Below, piece after piece: positions 37,565 to 45,983 of a stretch of 64,000 nt of DNA. The notes below the pieces were generated by a model. That model ran no database searches, had not been told where the DNA came from, and saw nothing but the letters and a program-made list of their open reading frames with translations. The first letter of the stretch is position 1. The number at the start of each line of letters is the position of its first letter. This DNA is from CTSoil-075 sp042610375 (GTDB lineage Bacteria; Bacillota; Negativicutes; DSM-13327), in assembly GCF_042610375.1 (NCBI RefSeq), contig NZ_JBGJZL010000009.1:62001-126000 (forward strand), given 5' to 3'. Position numbers and translations under genes: made by a program.

Positions 37565-38692
37565 TTAGATACGATCAAGGTTTTGGCAATCAGTTAATCC
37601 TAACATCTCTTCAGGAGTGATTCTTTCACGATTTTGTATCAATGCCGTCTCAGCATGTGTTAATGTCCCTTTGTAGGTCACCAAACTTCTTCTTAAATAG
37701 GCATCTCTTTTACATGCTTCTTCCACTCCATTATTGGCAATGGAAAGTAAATGGGGTAATACAACTGCAGCATAAGCAATTGACGTTGTATGAGGAACAG
37801 CACCTGGAATATTATCAACGCCGTAATGAACAATTCCATCAACGATGTAAGTAGGATTATGGTGACTTGTTGGACGGTAAGTCTCAATAGCACCTCCTAA
37901 ATCAGCACTGATATCGACGATTGCAGATCCTTTTTGCATCAATTTTAGCATATCACGACTAATTAAATGGTCCTTTCTATGCTTAGGCCATTTTACGCAA
38001 TTAATCACAAGGTCAGTCGTAGGAAGTAAATCTGCAATGTTTTTTTGATTTGAAAAAGCTGTATGTACATTTTTAGGGAATATAGTACCGCAACTTCTTA
38101 GTACTCCTACATTGACATCCATTAGAATGACCTTAGCACCTAGAGAGGCGAGTACCTCAGTCGCTCCTTTTCCAACAATGCCAGCCCCAATAACAATCGC
38201 ATTAATGCCTGGCGCACCACCCATACCACCAACTAATTTTCCACTACCGCCATACATAGTGGTCAGGCATAAGGTCCCCATGATCGCTCCTAATTTCCCT
38301 GCGACCTCACAATTTGGCGATCCATAGCGATGTGTATCTTCAGCCGCAAATCCAATGATCTTTCTATCTAACATGACATCTGTTTCTTCCCGATTTGCTG
38401 CTGGATGAAAACAAGCAAGCATAATCTGATCTTCGCGAATTAAATCATATTCTTCTGGAAAAAGTTCTTTAACCTTAGCAACTAATTCACTTTCTGCATA
38501 AATGTCTTGCATACTTTCACGCAATTGAGCCCCTGCTTCTACATACTCATCATTGGAAAAACCAGCTTGAGTCCCTGCATCTTTCTGCACCAATACCGTA
38601 TGACCACAACGGCATAATTCGGATACACCAGTTGGGGTTACGATAACCCTTGATTCGCCTTCTTTGTTTTCTTTTAATACACCAATAATCAT
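37565..38692 (-). CDS. Alanine dehydrogenase-like protein, divergent paralogue
   Basis: 375 aa of the Ald/PNT family: MIIGVLKENKEGESRVIVTP start, KVKELF (lysine kept), CFHPAA (histidine kept), GKLGAIMG, Rossmann loop VIGAGIVGKGA, and VDISADLGGAIE (aspartate kept). The substrate-loop segment VPGAKAPKLVS of true Ald, seen in the 4919-6037 protein, is replaced by VKWPKHRKDHLIS. It may therefore deaminate alanine less specifically or act on another amino acid. Its place in the lysine cluster fits recycling of the amino acceptor of the aminotransferase, or another oxidation step (inference). AAGGGGGAG precedes the ATG. Confidence 0.85.
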   Translation of the reverse strand: MIIGVLKENKEGESRVIVTPTGVSELCRCGHTVLVQKDAGTQAGFSNDEYVEAGAQLRESMQDIYAESELVAKVKELFPEEYDLIREDQIMLACFHPAANREETDVMLDRKIIGFAAEDTHRYGSPNCEVAGKLGAIMGTLCLTTMYGGSGKLVGGMGGAPGINAIVIGAGIVGKGATEVLASLGAKVILMDVNVGVLRSCGTIFPKNVHTAFSNQKNIADLLPTTDLVINCVKWPKHRKDHLISRDMLKLMQKGSAIVDISADLGGAIETYRPTSHHNPTYIVDGIVHYGVDNIPGAVPHTTSIAYAAVVLPHLLSIANNGVEEACKRDAYLRRSLVTYKGTLTHAETALIQNRERITPEEMLGLTDCQNLDRI

Positions 38693-38717
38693 TTTTTCTC
38701 CCCCTTATTATAACTAA

Positions 38718-40148
38718 TTAACCAGCCAAATTTTTTCTAACTTCCTGAGTTTGTTCTTCCGCTGAATCTTCTTTCCATATGGCAATTCCAGTCACAGCGA
38801 ACAGAATACAGAGAATAGGAGACAACCAAAGCTGATAAGCATAAATATATGATTCAGTCACTGGAACACCTAATATTGCGCCCATACCGATCGCATTTAG
38901 TGACCAGGGAATCAGAAAGGCGAATATTGTTCCTGAATCCTCTAGTGTTCTAGAGAGCACTGTAAGCTTTATTTTTAATTTTTGATATAAGGGTTTAAAC
39001 ATTTCTCCAGGTAAAATGATTGCTAGATATTGGCTTCCTGTGACCCCATCTACCACCAAACCTGTAAATAAGTTTGCAATTACCAAACTTGTAGAACCTC
39101 GAATCACCTTGCTTACTTTCTCTAGTATGGCAGTTGTAGTACCTGTCCTTTGTAAGATCTCACTAGCCCCCATAAGAAAGAAAACATTCTCAACAATTCC
39201 CATAAAACTTGCAATACCACCTCGATTGAGCAAAGAATCCACTTTAGGTACTCCTGTATTAATTTGGAATCCTTTGGATATGGCAGTAAAGATCGCTTTT
39301 AAATCATACGTCGGTTGAAAAATAAGCCCGACAACGGCCCCAGCTAAAGTCGCCAACAACAAGGCAATAACCGGAGGCATTTTCTTAATAATGAGTACAA
39401 TCGTAAGAATCGGCACTAATAGTAAAAGTGGACTAATGACAAAGTTTTTATCAATTAAATCAATTATTAAATTGATATTGGACTGATCCAGGGATTCATG
39501 AGCAAAGGATATTCCCATATATGTATAGATCGCTGCACTGGCAAAAAATATTGGTATGACGGAATACAACATGGACTTAATATGTTCGACTAGATCTACG
39601 CCTGTTACAGCGATACACATATTCGTGGTATCAGCAAAAGGTGATATTTTGTTTCCAAATACGGCTCCCGATAAAACCATACCAGCCGTTACTGCTGGTG
39701 GAAATCCCATTCCATAACCAATGCTCATAAGAGCTACACCAACTGTCCCAGCCGTCGCATATGCACTTCCTATAAAAAAGGAAATCAAGCATAAAAAAAG
39801 AAAACCACTGACTAAAAAATAAGATGGTGATATCAGCTTTAATCCATAATAGATGAGAGTTGGCACGACACCAGATATAATCCATGAACCAATGACCGCA
39901 CCTACACCCATAAGAAGGATCATAACGCTGACTGACTTCTTACCTCCATCGAAGAAATAGTCTAGTATTTCCTTGCCTTTATACCCATTGCTGACCATAA
40001 CAACTCCAGCAATGGCTGTTATTGCTACAATAAATGAAGTGTCGAGGGGCATTTTGTATAAACCGTTACCTATTCCTACTGAAACCACAAGAATTAAAAT
40101 ATTAAGTATAGCTACTTTAAACGATACGTGTTTTTTAGTATCATCCAT
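38718..40148 (-). CDS. NhaC-family antiporter, probable lysine or amino-acid carrier
   Basis: 476-aa inner-membrane protein with about 12 hydrophobic segments and NhaC-family stretches FGNKISPFADTTNMC, GVTGSQYLAIILPGEMF and SRTLEDSGTIFAFLIPW. NhaC relatives exchange sodium and protons or carry organic solutes, and homologues sit in lysine and other amino-acid fermentation clusters where uptake is proposed. It is the first gene of the minus-strand cluster, 25 nt before the Ald-like gene. GAAGGAG precedes the ATG. The transported substrate is inferred. Confidence 0.85.
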   Translation of the reverse strand: MDDTKKHVSFKVAILNILILVVSVGIGNGLYKMPLDTSFIVAITAIAGVVMVSNGYKGKEILDYFFDGGKKSVSVMILLMGVGAVIGSWIISGVVPTLIYYGLKLISPSYFLVSGFLFLCLISFFIGSAYATAGTVGVALMSIGYGMGFPPAVTAGMVLSGAVFGNKISPFADTTNMCIAVTGVDLVEHIKSMLYSVIPIFFASAAIYTYMGISFAHESLDQSNINLIIDLIDKNFVISPLLLLVPILTIVLIIKKMPPVIALLLATLAGAVVGLIFQPTYDLKAIFTAISKGFQINTGVPKVDSLLNRGGIASFMGIVENVFFLMGASEILQRTGTTTAILEKVSKVIRGSTSLVIANLFTGLVVDGVTGSQYLAIILPGEMFKPLYQKLKIKLTVLSRTLEDSGTIFAFLIPWSLNAIGMGAILGVPVTESYIYAYQLWLSPILCILFAVTGIAIWKEDSAEEQTQEVRKNLAG

Positions 40149-40565
40149 CTCTTTCAGCTCCTTCTCAAATATTAAATTTTAATTTTGTCTTAGTCACGAT
40201 TAGTACCGGTTTGCCTTATGGTAAATTCCGCATTTGAATTGTACTGCGTTTCACTCATTAAGGTTTTGTCACCTAACATTTAGATTTTTTCAATAATAGT
40301 TGTCTTAAAAATGATCAATTACATTGTATAATCACCTCCTTTTTCCATTCTTGTTATAATAAAGCCTATTAGACTTAGAATTTTCTGCTATTAAGAGTCA
40401 ATATAGCACTATTTTCTATCAATGTTTTACTTTGAATTATATCAACGTTGTAGTTTTTCCGTCAATTTTTTTTTGTGGTTGCTTTTACAACATGTTTTAA
40501 TTAAAAACTATTAATGCTATACTTTATAAAACAGTCTATTGAAAAAAGGGAAGGTAGTATTGATT
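40149..40565. promoter_or_regulatory. Divergent control region between the nhaC-like gene and the RpiR gene
   Basis: 417 bp without a gene. On the minus strand a very strong ribosome site AAAGGAGGTGAT (40331-40342) is followed 6 nt later by ATG and at once by TAA (40319-40324), a start-stop element in the leader of the lysine cluster. On the plus strand TATACT near 40520 could be the -10 of the RpiR gene. I find no convincing sigma-54 site. Confidence 0.5.
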
Positions 40566-41453
40566 ATGAATTTATCAATTAATAATATAAAAAATAAAGA
40601 TGATTTTCTCTTACATATCCAATCCAAACAAGAAAGTTATACTAGTGTGTATCGAAAACTAGCGACCTACGTCGTTAATAATTTTATTGATGTTGCATTT
40701 ATGAAAGCACAGCAATGGGCAACTGAAGTAGAAACATCGGAAGTTTCCGTGATCCGTTTTGTTCGCTTTCTGGGCTACAAAGGATATCCTGAATTCTTAG
40801 AAAAGATGCAGCAAATCATCCGTAATGAAATGACAATGGTTAAATATGCGGAATTATCCGTCAAAACCAAACGTGATGAAACCAATATTTTAATGGATAT
40901 CATAAAAGCTGAAGAACAAAATTTTAATGAACTGATTGCCAAGTTTTCTCCACAAGTGATGTCAGATGTTACTGATTTGCTCGGCGAAACCGAGAGAGTT
41001 GTGATTATCGGTTTGCGTTCATCAGCTGCTCTAGCCAATTATTGCAGCTATATGTTCATTCGCGCTTTATCAAAAGAAGTACTGACCATTAATGACGGAG
41101 GCGTTCATACCTTTGACTCCTTTTTACCCTGGGAGGGTAAAAAAGTAGCGGTTATTGTCTTTGGATATCCTAGGTATCCTGCAAGAACACTGGAAATCGT
41201 TGAATATTTAAGAACCCTCAAGTGGCCCATCATTTCCATAACAAATGATGAACTATCTCCTTGCGTCCCTCTGTCTGATTATGTGATTTATGCACCGTCT
41301 CATTCCGTTGCCTTTACTGACTCAATGGGAGCTGCATCAGTCGTAATCAATACCATCATCATGGAATCAATCACCAAATTCCATGATAAGTCCATTGATC
41401 GAATCAAACGTTTTGAAGAGTTAGCAAAAGAAAAACACTATTATTGGAAGTAA
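40566..41453 (+). CDS. MurR/RpiR-family transcriptional regulator
   Basis: 295 aa. N-terminal RpiR helix-turn-helix (YRKLATYVVNNFIDVAFMKAQQWATEVETSEVSVIRFVRFLGYKGYPEF) and C-terminal SIS domain (RVVIIGLRSSAALANYCSYMF). SIS domains usually bind phosphosugars, but RpiR proteins also control amino-acid genes. I start at ATG 40566 behind GGGAAGG; the longer frame uses a TTG. It is divergent from the lysine cluster and so probably its regulator. A role at the MurNAc genes 2.5 kb away is a less likely alternative. Confidence 0.88.
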   Translation: MNLSINNIKNKDDFLLHIQSKQESYTSVYRKLATYVVNNFIDVAFMKAQQWATEVETSEVSVIRFVRFLGYKGYPEFLEKMQQIIRNEMTMVKYAELSVKTKRDETNILMDIIKAEEQNFNELIAKFSPQVMSDVTDLLGETERVVIIGLRSSAALANYCSYMFIRALSKEVLTINDGGVHTFDSFLPWEGKKVAVIVFGYPRYPARTLEIVEYLRTLKWPIISITNDELSPCVPLSDYVIYAPSHSVAFTDSMGAASVVINTIIMESITKFHDKSIDRIKRFEELAKEKHYYWK

Positions 41454-41637
41454 TTCATCATTCACTTTCACAAGAATCGTTGAGCTGCTCCATTTAAGAT
41501 AATGTCAATATACCATATTGATATGACGGCTTCATTGGACCAGAGGCAGTATTCTAATGCCATCCAGTTATACTCAGTGTCTAAATGCCCATCATTGTTA
41601 TAATAAAAAAGCAAAATATGATTGTAGGTGTTATGTT

Positions 41638-43293
41638 ATGGGAATTACAGTACAAGCAGCCTTGGCCATCGATGTGATGAACCAAACAAAAATCATCGCA
41701 GGTAAAACCGGACTCGATCGAGAGATCAAATGGGTCAGTGTTATGGAATTACTTGATGAAGTAAGTTCATTACAAGAAGGTGAATTATTAATCACTACCG
41801 CTTTTGACCTGACTGATAGTCCTAACCTACTTGATGAATTAATTCCCTACTTGGCTAAACGCAATTTAGCTGGTCTTGCTATCCAAACTGGTTATTACTT
41901 AGACATAATACCTCCCACCATTATTCAAAAGTGTAATGAATACAATTTTCCCCTCTTAGAATTACCAAAACATATTGTCTTTTCAGAGCTGACCAAGGCT
42001 ATTGCTAAACAAATTATAAATAGCCAAATGGAAATGCTCGAATATGCTCGTCTGATTCACGATCGTTTGACTCTGGTGATATTGCAAAATGAAGGACTCC
42101 CACAAGTTGCAAAGGTATTATCTGAACTGATTAAAGCACCAGTAAGAATTTTAGATACATACTTTAATCTTCTAACCTATTCAGGGCTAGATAAGAGCTC
42201 TTGTTATGTAGATTCTGAAAAAATTCAAATGGAGTATCAGTCTTTGAAAAAAAGAAAATTACTCACTTATGCGATAAACTCGATACTATCTCTTAAGAAT
42301 ACGCCTTCTGACATTCCTTATCAGTTCTTACAGCCTCTCATGGTTGGTAATGATATCTATGGTTATATCTCTGTACTCACCGATGAAAAAGTCCTTGAAG
42401 ATATGAAAAAAATCGCAATTTCTTCTGCTGCCACGATTAGCACTCTAGAGATCCTAAAAGAAAAAGCTATATGGGAAGCAGAAGAGAGGGTTAAAGGTGA
42501 CTTCATTGATGATCTTCTCGAAAATAATATAAAAACAGAAAAGATCTTACATCGTAGAGCAAATTATCTTGGTTTTGATTTAGCAAAAAAATTCATCATT
42601 TTTTCCGTATCAATTGATAACTTAAACGATATTATTCTAAATCATAGTGAAGAACATCTACAGGAAATTAAGCAGAATCTATTTTCATTGATTCGTTTTT
42701 TTTTACAATCTTATCAAAAACAAGCATTGCTAAAATATAAAAGTAATAAACTCATCATTTTGCTTCAAGTTAACACCGCGACAGGTAAAGCAGAAATTTC
42801 AAAAATAGCTCACTCATTACAAGCAATCATAAGAGGAGAAATGCAAATTACTGCTTCCATTGGAATCGGTCAGATCTATAACAAACTCTCTGATATTCCT
42901 AAAAGTTCTCAAGAAGCTGAACACGCCTTATCAATTGGCTATCGGTTACAAAAAAAAGATTGTATTTTATACTATGAAGACCTAGGCGCCTATAATCTGT
43001 TTGGTAATAACGTGAACGAAAAGGAATTGTACAACTATTACTTGCAGACTGTATCCCCAATCATTGATTATGATCTAAATCATAAAAGTGAACTAGTTAC
43101 CACTTTTGAAGCTTTCCTCGAATGTAATAGCAGGATAAAAGAAACATCACAAAAACTCTACGTTCACAGGCATACTCTCAAATATCGGTTAAATCGTATT
43201 TACGAGATCACCGGATTCGATCCCGAAAATTCACAAGACCAATTCAAACTGCAACTAGGCCTTATTGTAGCTCGCCTTTTATCGAGAGTTTAG
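41638..43293 (+). CDS. PucR-family transcriptional regulator
   Basis: 551 aa from ATG 41638 (MGITVQAALAIDVMNQTKIIAG), behind TAGGTG. N-terminal PucR sensor domain (KWVSVMELLDEVSSLQEGELLITT), a middle GGDEF-like region typical of CdaR/PucR proteins (ITASIGIGQIYNKLSDIPKSSQEAEHAL), and a C-terminal HTH_30 domain (ETSQKLYVHRHTLKYRLNRIYEITGFDP). The family activates purine, amino-acid and sugar-acid catabolism. It lies next to the RpiR gene on the same strand, so both may act on the lysine cluster; which one does is not readable. Confidence 0.9.
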   Translation: MGITVQAALAIDVMNQTKIIAGKTGLDREIKWVSVMELLDEVSSLQEGELLITTAFDLTDSPNLLDELIPYLAKRNLAGLAIQTGYYLDIIPPTIIQKCNEYNFPLLELPKHIVFSELTKAIAKQIINSQMEMLEYARLIHDRLTLVILQNEGLPQVAKVLSELIKAPVRILDTYFNLLTYSGLDKSSCYVDSEKIQMEYQSLKKRKLLTYAINSILSLKNTPSDIPYQFLQPLMVGNDIYGYISVLTDEKVLEDMKKIAISSAATISTLEILKEKAIWEAEERVKGDFIDDLLENNIKTEKILHRRANYLGFDLAKKFIIFSVSIDNLNDIILNHSEEHLQEIKQNLFSLIRFFLQSYQKQALLKYKSNKLIILLQVNTATGKAEISKIAHSLQAIIRGEMQITASIGIGQIYNKLSDIPKSSQEAEHALSIGYRLQKKDCILYYEDLGAYNLFGNNVNEKELYNYYLQTVSPIIDYDLNHKSELVTTFEAFLECNSRIKETSQKLYVHRHTLKYRLNRIYEITGFDPENSQDQFKLQLGLIVARLLSRV

Positions 43294-43425
43294 TAACCTT
43301 TTCATAGTACGCTATGCTTTACTACAAAGATTCCTTCTTGATCGTGACAAGCCAGCTGCTCTCTCTTCAAAAATCGATAACCGACAGTAGGAAAATGGGA
43401 TGGCTTACGATATTCTAGTTTTGAA

Positions 43426-43477
43426 TTAGATAAGGTGCTGTACAGAACAATTCATTTCTGCACAGCACCTTATCTAA
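43426..43477. repeat. 22-bp inverted repeat between convergent genes
   Basis: Arms 43426-43447 and 43456-43477 pair with one mismatch around an 8-nt loop; the core is AAGGTGCTGT. It lies between pucR and the minus-strand 43530 gene. There is little T run, so it may be a bidirectional terminator or an mRNA 3'-end structure. Confidence 0.6.
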
Positions 43478-43529
43478 TGTCCACTTATTTTTTTGATCTT
43501 CATCATTCCTAATTATTTACCACATAAAA

Positions 43530-43940
43530 TTACTCATCACCCTCAATGGTTGTTTGAAAAAACAGCTCCGCAACATTGCTTGCCAATTTTTTAGTCTCTG
43601 TATCAATCGTAGCCTGTTCAATAAACAGCTGAAATAGTTCATTTGCAGTTCTTAAACGCGCACGCGTCAAGTTATAAAAATCATATGTACGTGCAACCGC
43701 TTCCTCCAAATTTTTATTTGAGATTGCCTCTAAATAAGAGCAACCAGCATCAATCAGCGGTTGTTTGAGTGTGATCTTACCCAGCGCTGCTCCTACACAA
43801 AATCCTGCAGCAAGGTCCGCGGATAAAGCTGGAGTTGTTTGGCGATCACAAAATTTGATGGAATCTGTTTTTTCCATTCTTTTTTCGATGGTAAGGGTCA
43901 TACTTTTCGTAAATATTGTTTCGATTCCTGGAATATCCAT
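43530..43940 (-). CDS. Protein of unknown function in the MurNAc operon (136 aa)
   Basis: 136 aa, no signal peptide or membrane segment. N-terminal MDIPGIETIFTKSMTLTIEKRM, then a Cys/Ala/Gly-rich part (ALSADLAAGFCVGAALGKITLKQPLIDAG) and a helical C-terminus. GAGGTG precedes the ATG. It lies 48 nt after murQ on the same strand, so it is probably the last gene of the mur operon. I do not recognise the family. Confidence 0.7.
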   Translation of the reverse strand: MDIPGIETIFTKSMTLTIEKRMEKTDSIKFCDRQTTPALSADLAAGFCVGAALGKITLKQPLIDAGCSYLEAISNKNLEEAVARTYDFYNLTRARLRTANELFQLFIEQATIDTETKKLASNVAELFFQTTIEGDE

Positions 43941-43988
43941 AAAGACACCTCACAATAATTTTTTTCTTGCTGTTTGATTTGCCAGCAA

Positions 43989-44900
43989 TTAGTTGGTTTT
44001 GCAGTCTCCCAGAGCCAAAGCCTTTGCAACAAAGCCGTTACCTGTTTCTAACAATTGGGATGCATCTTCAGCACAAACCCCTGCCAATATCATGATAATC
44101 GCTAGTTTTACTAAGCCGCCTGCAGCATTTAAAGCTTCTTCAGCCTCTTTATGGTCAGCTCCAGTAGCCAAGATAACAATTCGCTTTGCACGTTCCTTTA
44201 GCTTTAGGTTCGTAGCCTGTACATCGACCATCAAGTTACTATAGACTTTCCCGAGATTGATCATAGTGGCTGTTGTCAGCATATTGAGCACCATTTTCTG
44301 GGCAGTACCCGCTTTCATCCGTGTCGATCCCATAATGACTTCGGGTCCCGTTACTACTGTTAGGCTGTGATCAGCGACTTTGCTCATCTCAGAATCAGGA
44401 CTGCAGGTTAAGGATACGGTCTTGCATCCCATTGACTTTGCATAGCGCAGACCACCAATTACATAGGGAGTTCGGCCGCTGGCAGCAATACCAATCACGA
44501 TATCTAATGGACTTAGTTGTTTACTTTTTAAATCTTCAGCTGCCAAAGTATCCGAATCCTCAGCTCCTTCTACAGCCCGTAAAATGGCTTGTGCTCCGCC
44601 AGCGATGAGTCCCTGTACCAGCTCAGGATCCGTACCGTAAGTCGGTGGGCACTCTGATGCATCAAGAATTCCGATCCGACCACTTGTCCCAGCACCAAGA
44701 TAAAAGAGACGACCTCCCGACTGCAAAGCCTCAACAATGTAGTCAACGACTTTAGCAATATCCGGCAAAATATTTCGAATAGCCATAGCAACTTTTTGAT
44801 CTTCTTGGTTTATAAGTTCTATAATCTCTAGACTGGATTGATTGTCAATATTGATCGTGTCTGGATTACGAGCTTCCGTTACTAGTTTCTCAAGATTCAT
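43989..44900 (-). CDS. murQ: N-acetylmuramic acid 6-phosphate etherase
   Basis: 303-aa SIS-domain lyase that removes D-lactate from MurNAc-6-phosphate to give GlcNAc-6-phosphate. Seen: MNLEKLVTEARNP start, GAGTSGRIGILDASECPPTYG, GIAASGRTPYVIGGLRYAK, VVTGPEVIMGSTRMKAGTAQKMVLNM and NLMVDVQATNLKLKERAKRI. I use ATG 44900 behind AAAGGAG instead of a TTG 9 nt upstream. Its start overlaps the mupG stop by 11 nt. Confidence 0.96.
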   Translation of the reverse strand: MNLEKLVTEARNPDTINIDNQSSLEIIELINQEDQKVAMAIRNILPDIAKVVDYIVEALQSGGRLFYLGAGTSGRIGILDASECPPTYGTDPELVQGLIAGGAQAILRAVEGAEDSDTLAAEDLKSKQLSPLDIVIGIAASGRTPYVIGGLRYAKSMGCKTVSLTCSPDSEMSKVADHSLTVVTGPEVIMGSTRMKAGTAQKMVLNMLTTATMINLGKVYSNLMVDVQATNLKLKERAKRIVILATGADHKEAEEALNAAGGLVKLAIIMILAGVCAEDASQLLETGNGFVAKALALGDCKTN

Positions 44901-45981
44901 TTGCAACAAACTCCTTTAACCGAAAAGTCCCGCCCGGCCTGATATAATCCAGCAGAAAAAGTTCTTCAGCAATAATATGCGCCACCACATTAACGCGCGG
45001 ATCAGCGGGCATTGAGGATCGAACCACTTGCATTTCACCCATATAGCGAAGGTAGTCCTGGTTGTCGATGGTTATGGCTCCAACCTTACGTGGTATGCTT
45101 ACACGTGCTGGAATGACTGTCTGGCATATACCGCGAGCTTCTTGAGAACGAATGACCCATTCTCCAGGGTCAGTACGATTGGTATGAGCAGCAAATAAAA
45201 TTTCTCGCTCTGCAGCAGAGGCGTCTGCTTCTACGATCACCTGCAGTTCAATATTGCTAGGCTCAAGGCTAGCTACAGAAGCCAATTCCTCTTCCCCCAC
45301 CATTGGATCACCGAAGAGAAGTCCATCGACTAACGCAGATGCCAATAACTCTTTGGCAGCTAGCTGCGGGGAAATCAATCGATGCTTTTCTAGTGTAGGC
45401 AGGCCAGCAAAAATAGGACCACGAGGACAACTCCGAGACGGAATAAAGGCAAGGACAGGTATCTTATAACTACGCAGGAGCTGACAACGTTCAGCAAAGA
45501 GAGAAAACGCCAACCCTGTTTCAGGACGTGGATAATAATTATGGCAAGCGCGCATCCGAGTTATATCGGCTTTAGCATCATGGATTTGCTGCAACGTGTC
45601 TGGAGTGATCGTACTGGCATTGATTTCAATATCCAGTCCGCTTGTTACACTCATGGCCGCAATTTGTTCTGGCGAAAAGCCATCATCAAGACGTATTGCT
45701 GATAAACCCAGCTTTTTTAATGCAGAAAAATCCGATAGAGTAGCACCAAGCATTTGAGAGACGCGAGGAGAAATATCTGCTGTAATGGAATAACCCAATT
45801 TCACTGCATGAGCCATAAACTTATGAAAATCATTTAACATCACAGCAGCATTTGCTTCCGGAATATGCAGCGATGTAAACAAGCGAGTATATCCATAGTC
45901 TTTAGCAAGCTCTAGATAACGATAGATGCTTTCAAGAGAATACCCCATTCCCACATAGGCCGATATACCTTTTTCCCACAT
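44890..45981 (-). CDS. mupG: 6-phospho-N-acetylmuramidase (DUF871 family)
   Basis: 363 aa of the DUF871 family, whose characterised member MupG cleaves the intracellular disaccharide MurNAc-6-phosphate-GlcNAc. N-terminal TIM-barrel part (GISAYVGMGYSLESIYRYLELAKDYGYTRLFTSLHIPE, IRLDDGF, HNYYPRPETGL) and a C-terminal cyclophilin-like part (RIPGEWVIRSQEARG-like region). It lies 2 nt after murP and upstream of murQ, the order expected for a PTS-imported muropeptide sugar route. Confidence 0.88.
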   Translation of the reverse strand: MWEKGISAYVGMGYSLESIYRYLELAKDYGYTRLFTSLHIPEANAAVMLNDFHKFMAHAVKLGYSITADISPRVSQMLGATLSDFSALKKLGLSAIRLDDGFSPEQIAAMSVTSGLDIEINASTITPDTLQQIHDAKADITRMRACHNYYPRPETGLAFSLFAERCQLLRSYKIPVLAFIPSRSCPRGPIFAGLPTLEKHRLISPQLAAKELLASALVDGLLFGDPMVGEEELASVASLEPSNIELQVIVEADASAAEREILFAAHTNRTDPGEWVIRSQEARGICQTVIPARVSIPRKVGAITIDNQDYLRYMGEMQVVRSSMPADPRVNVVAHIIAEELFLLDYIRPGGTFRLKEFVANES

Positions 45982-45983
45982 TC

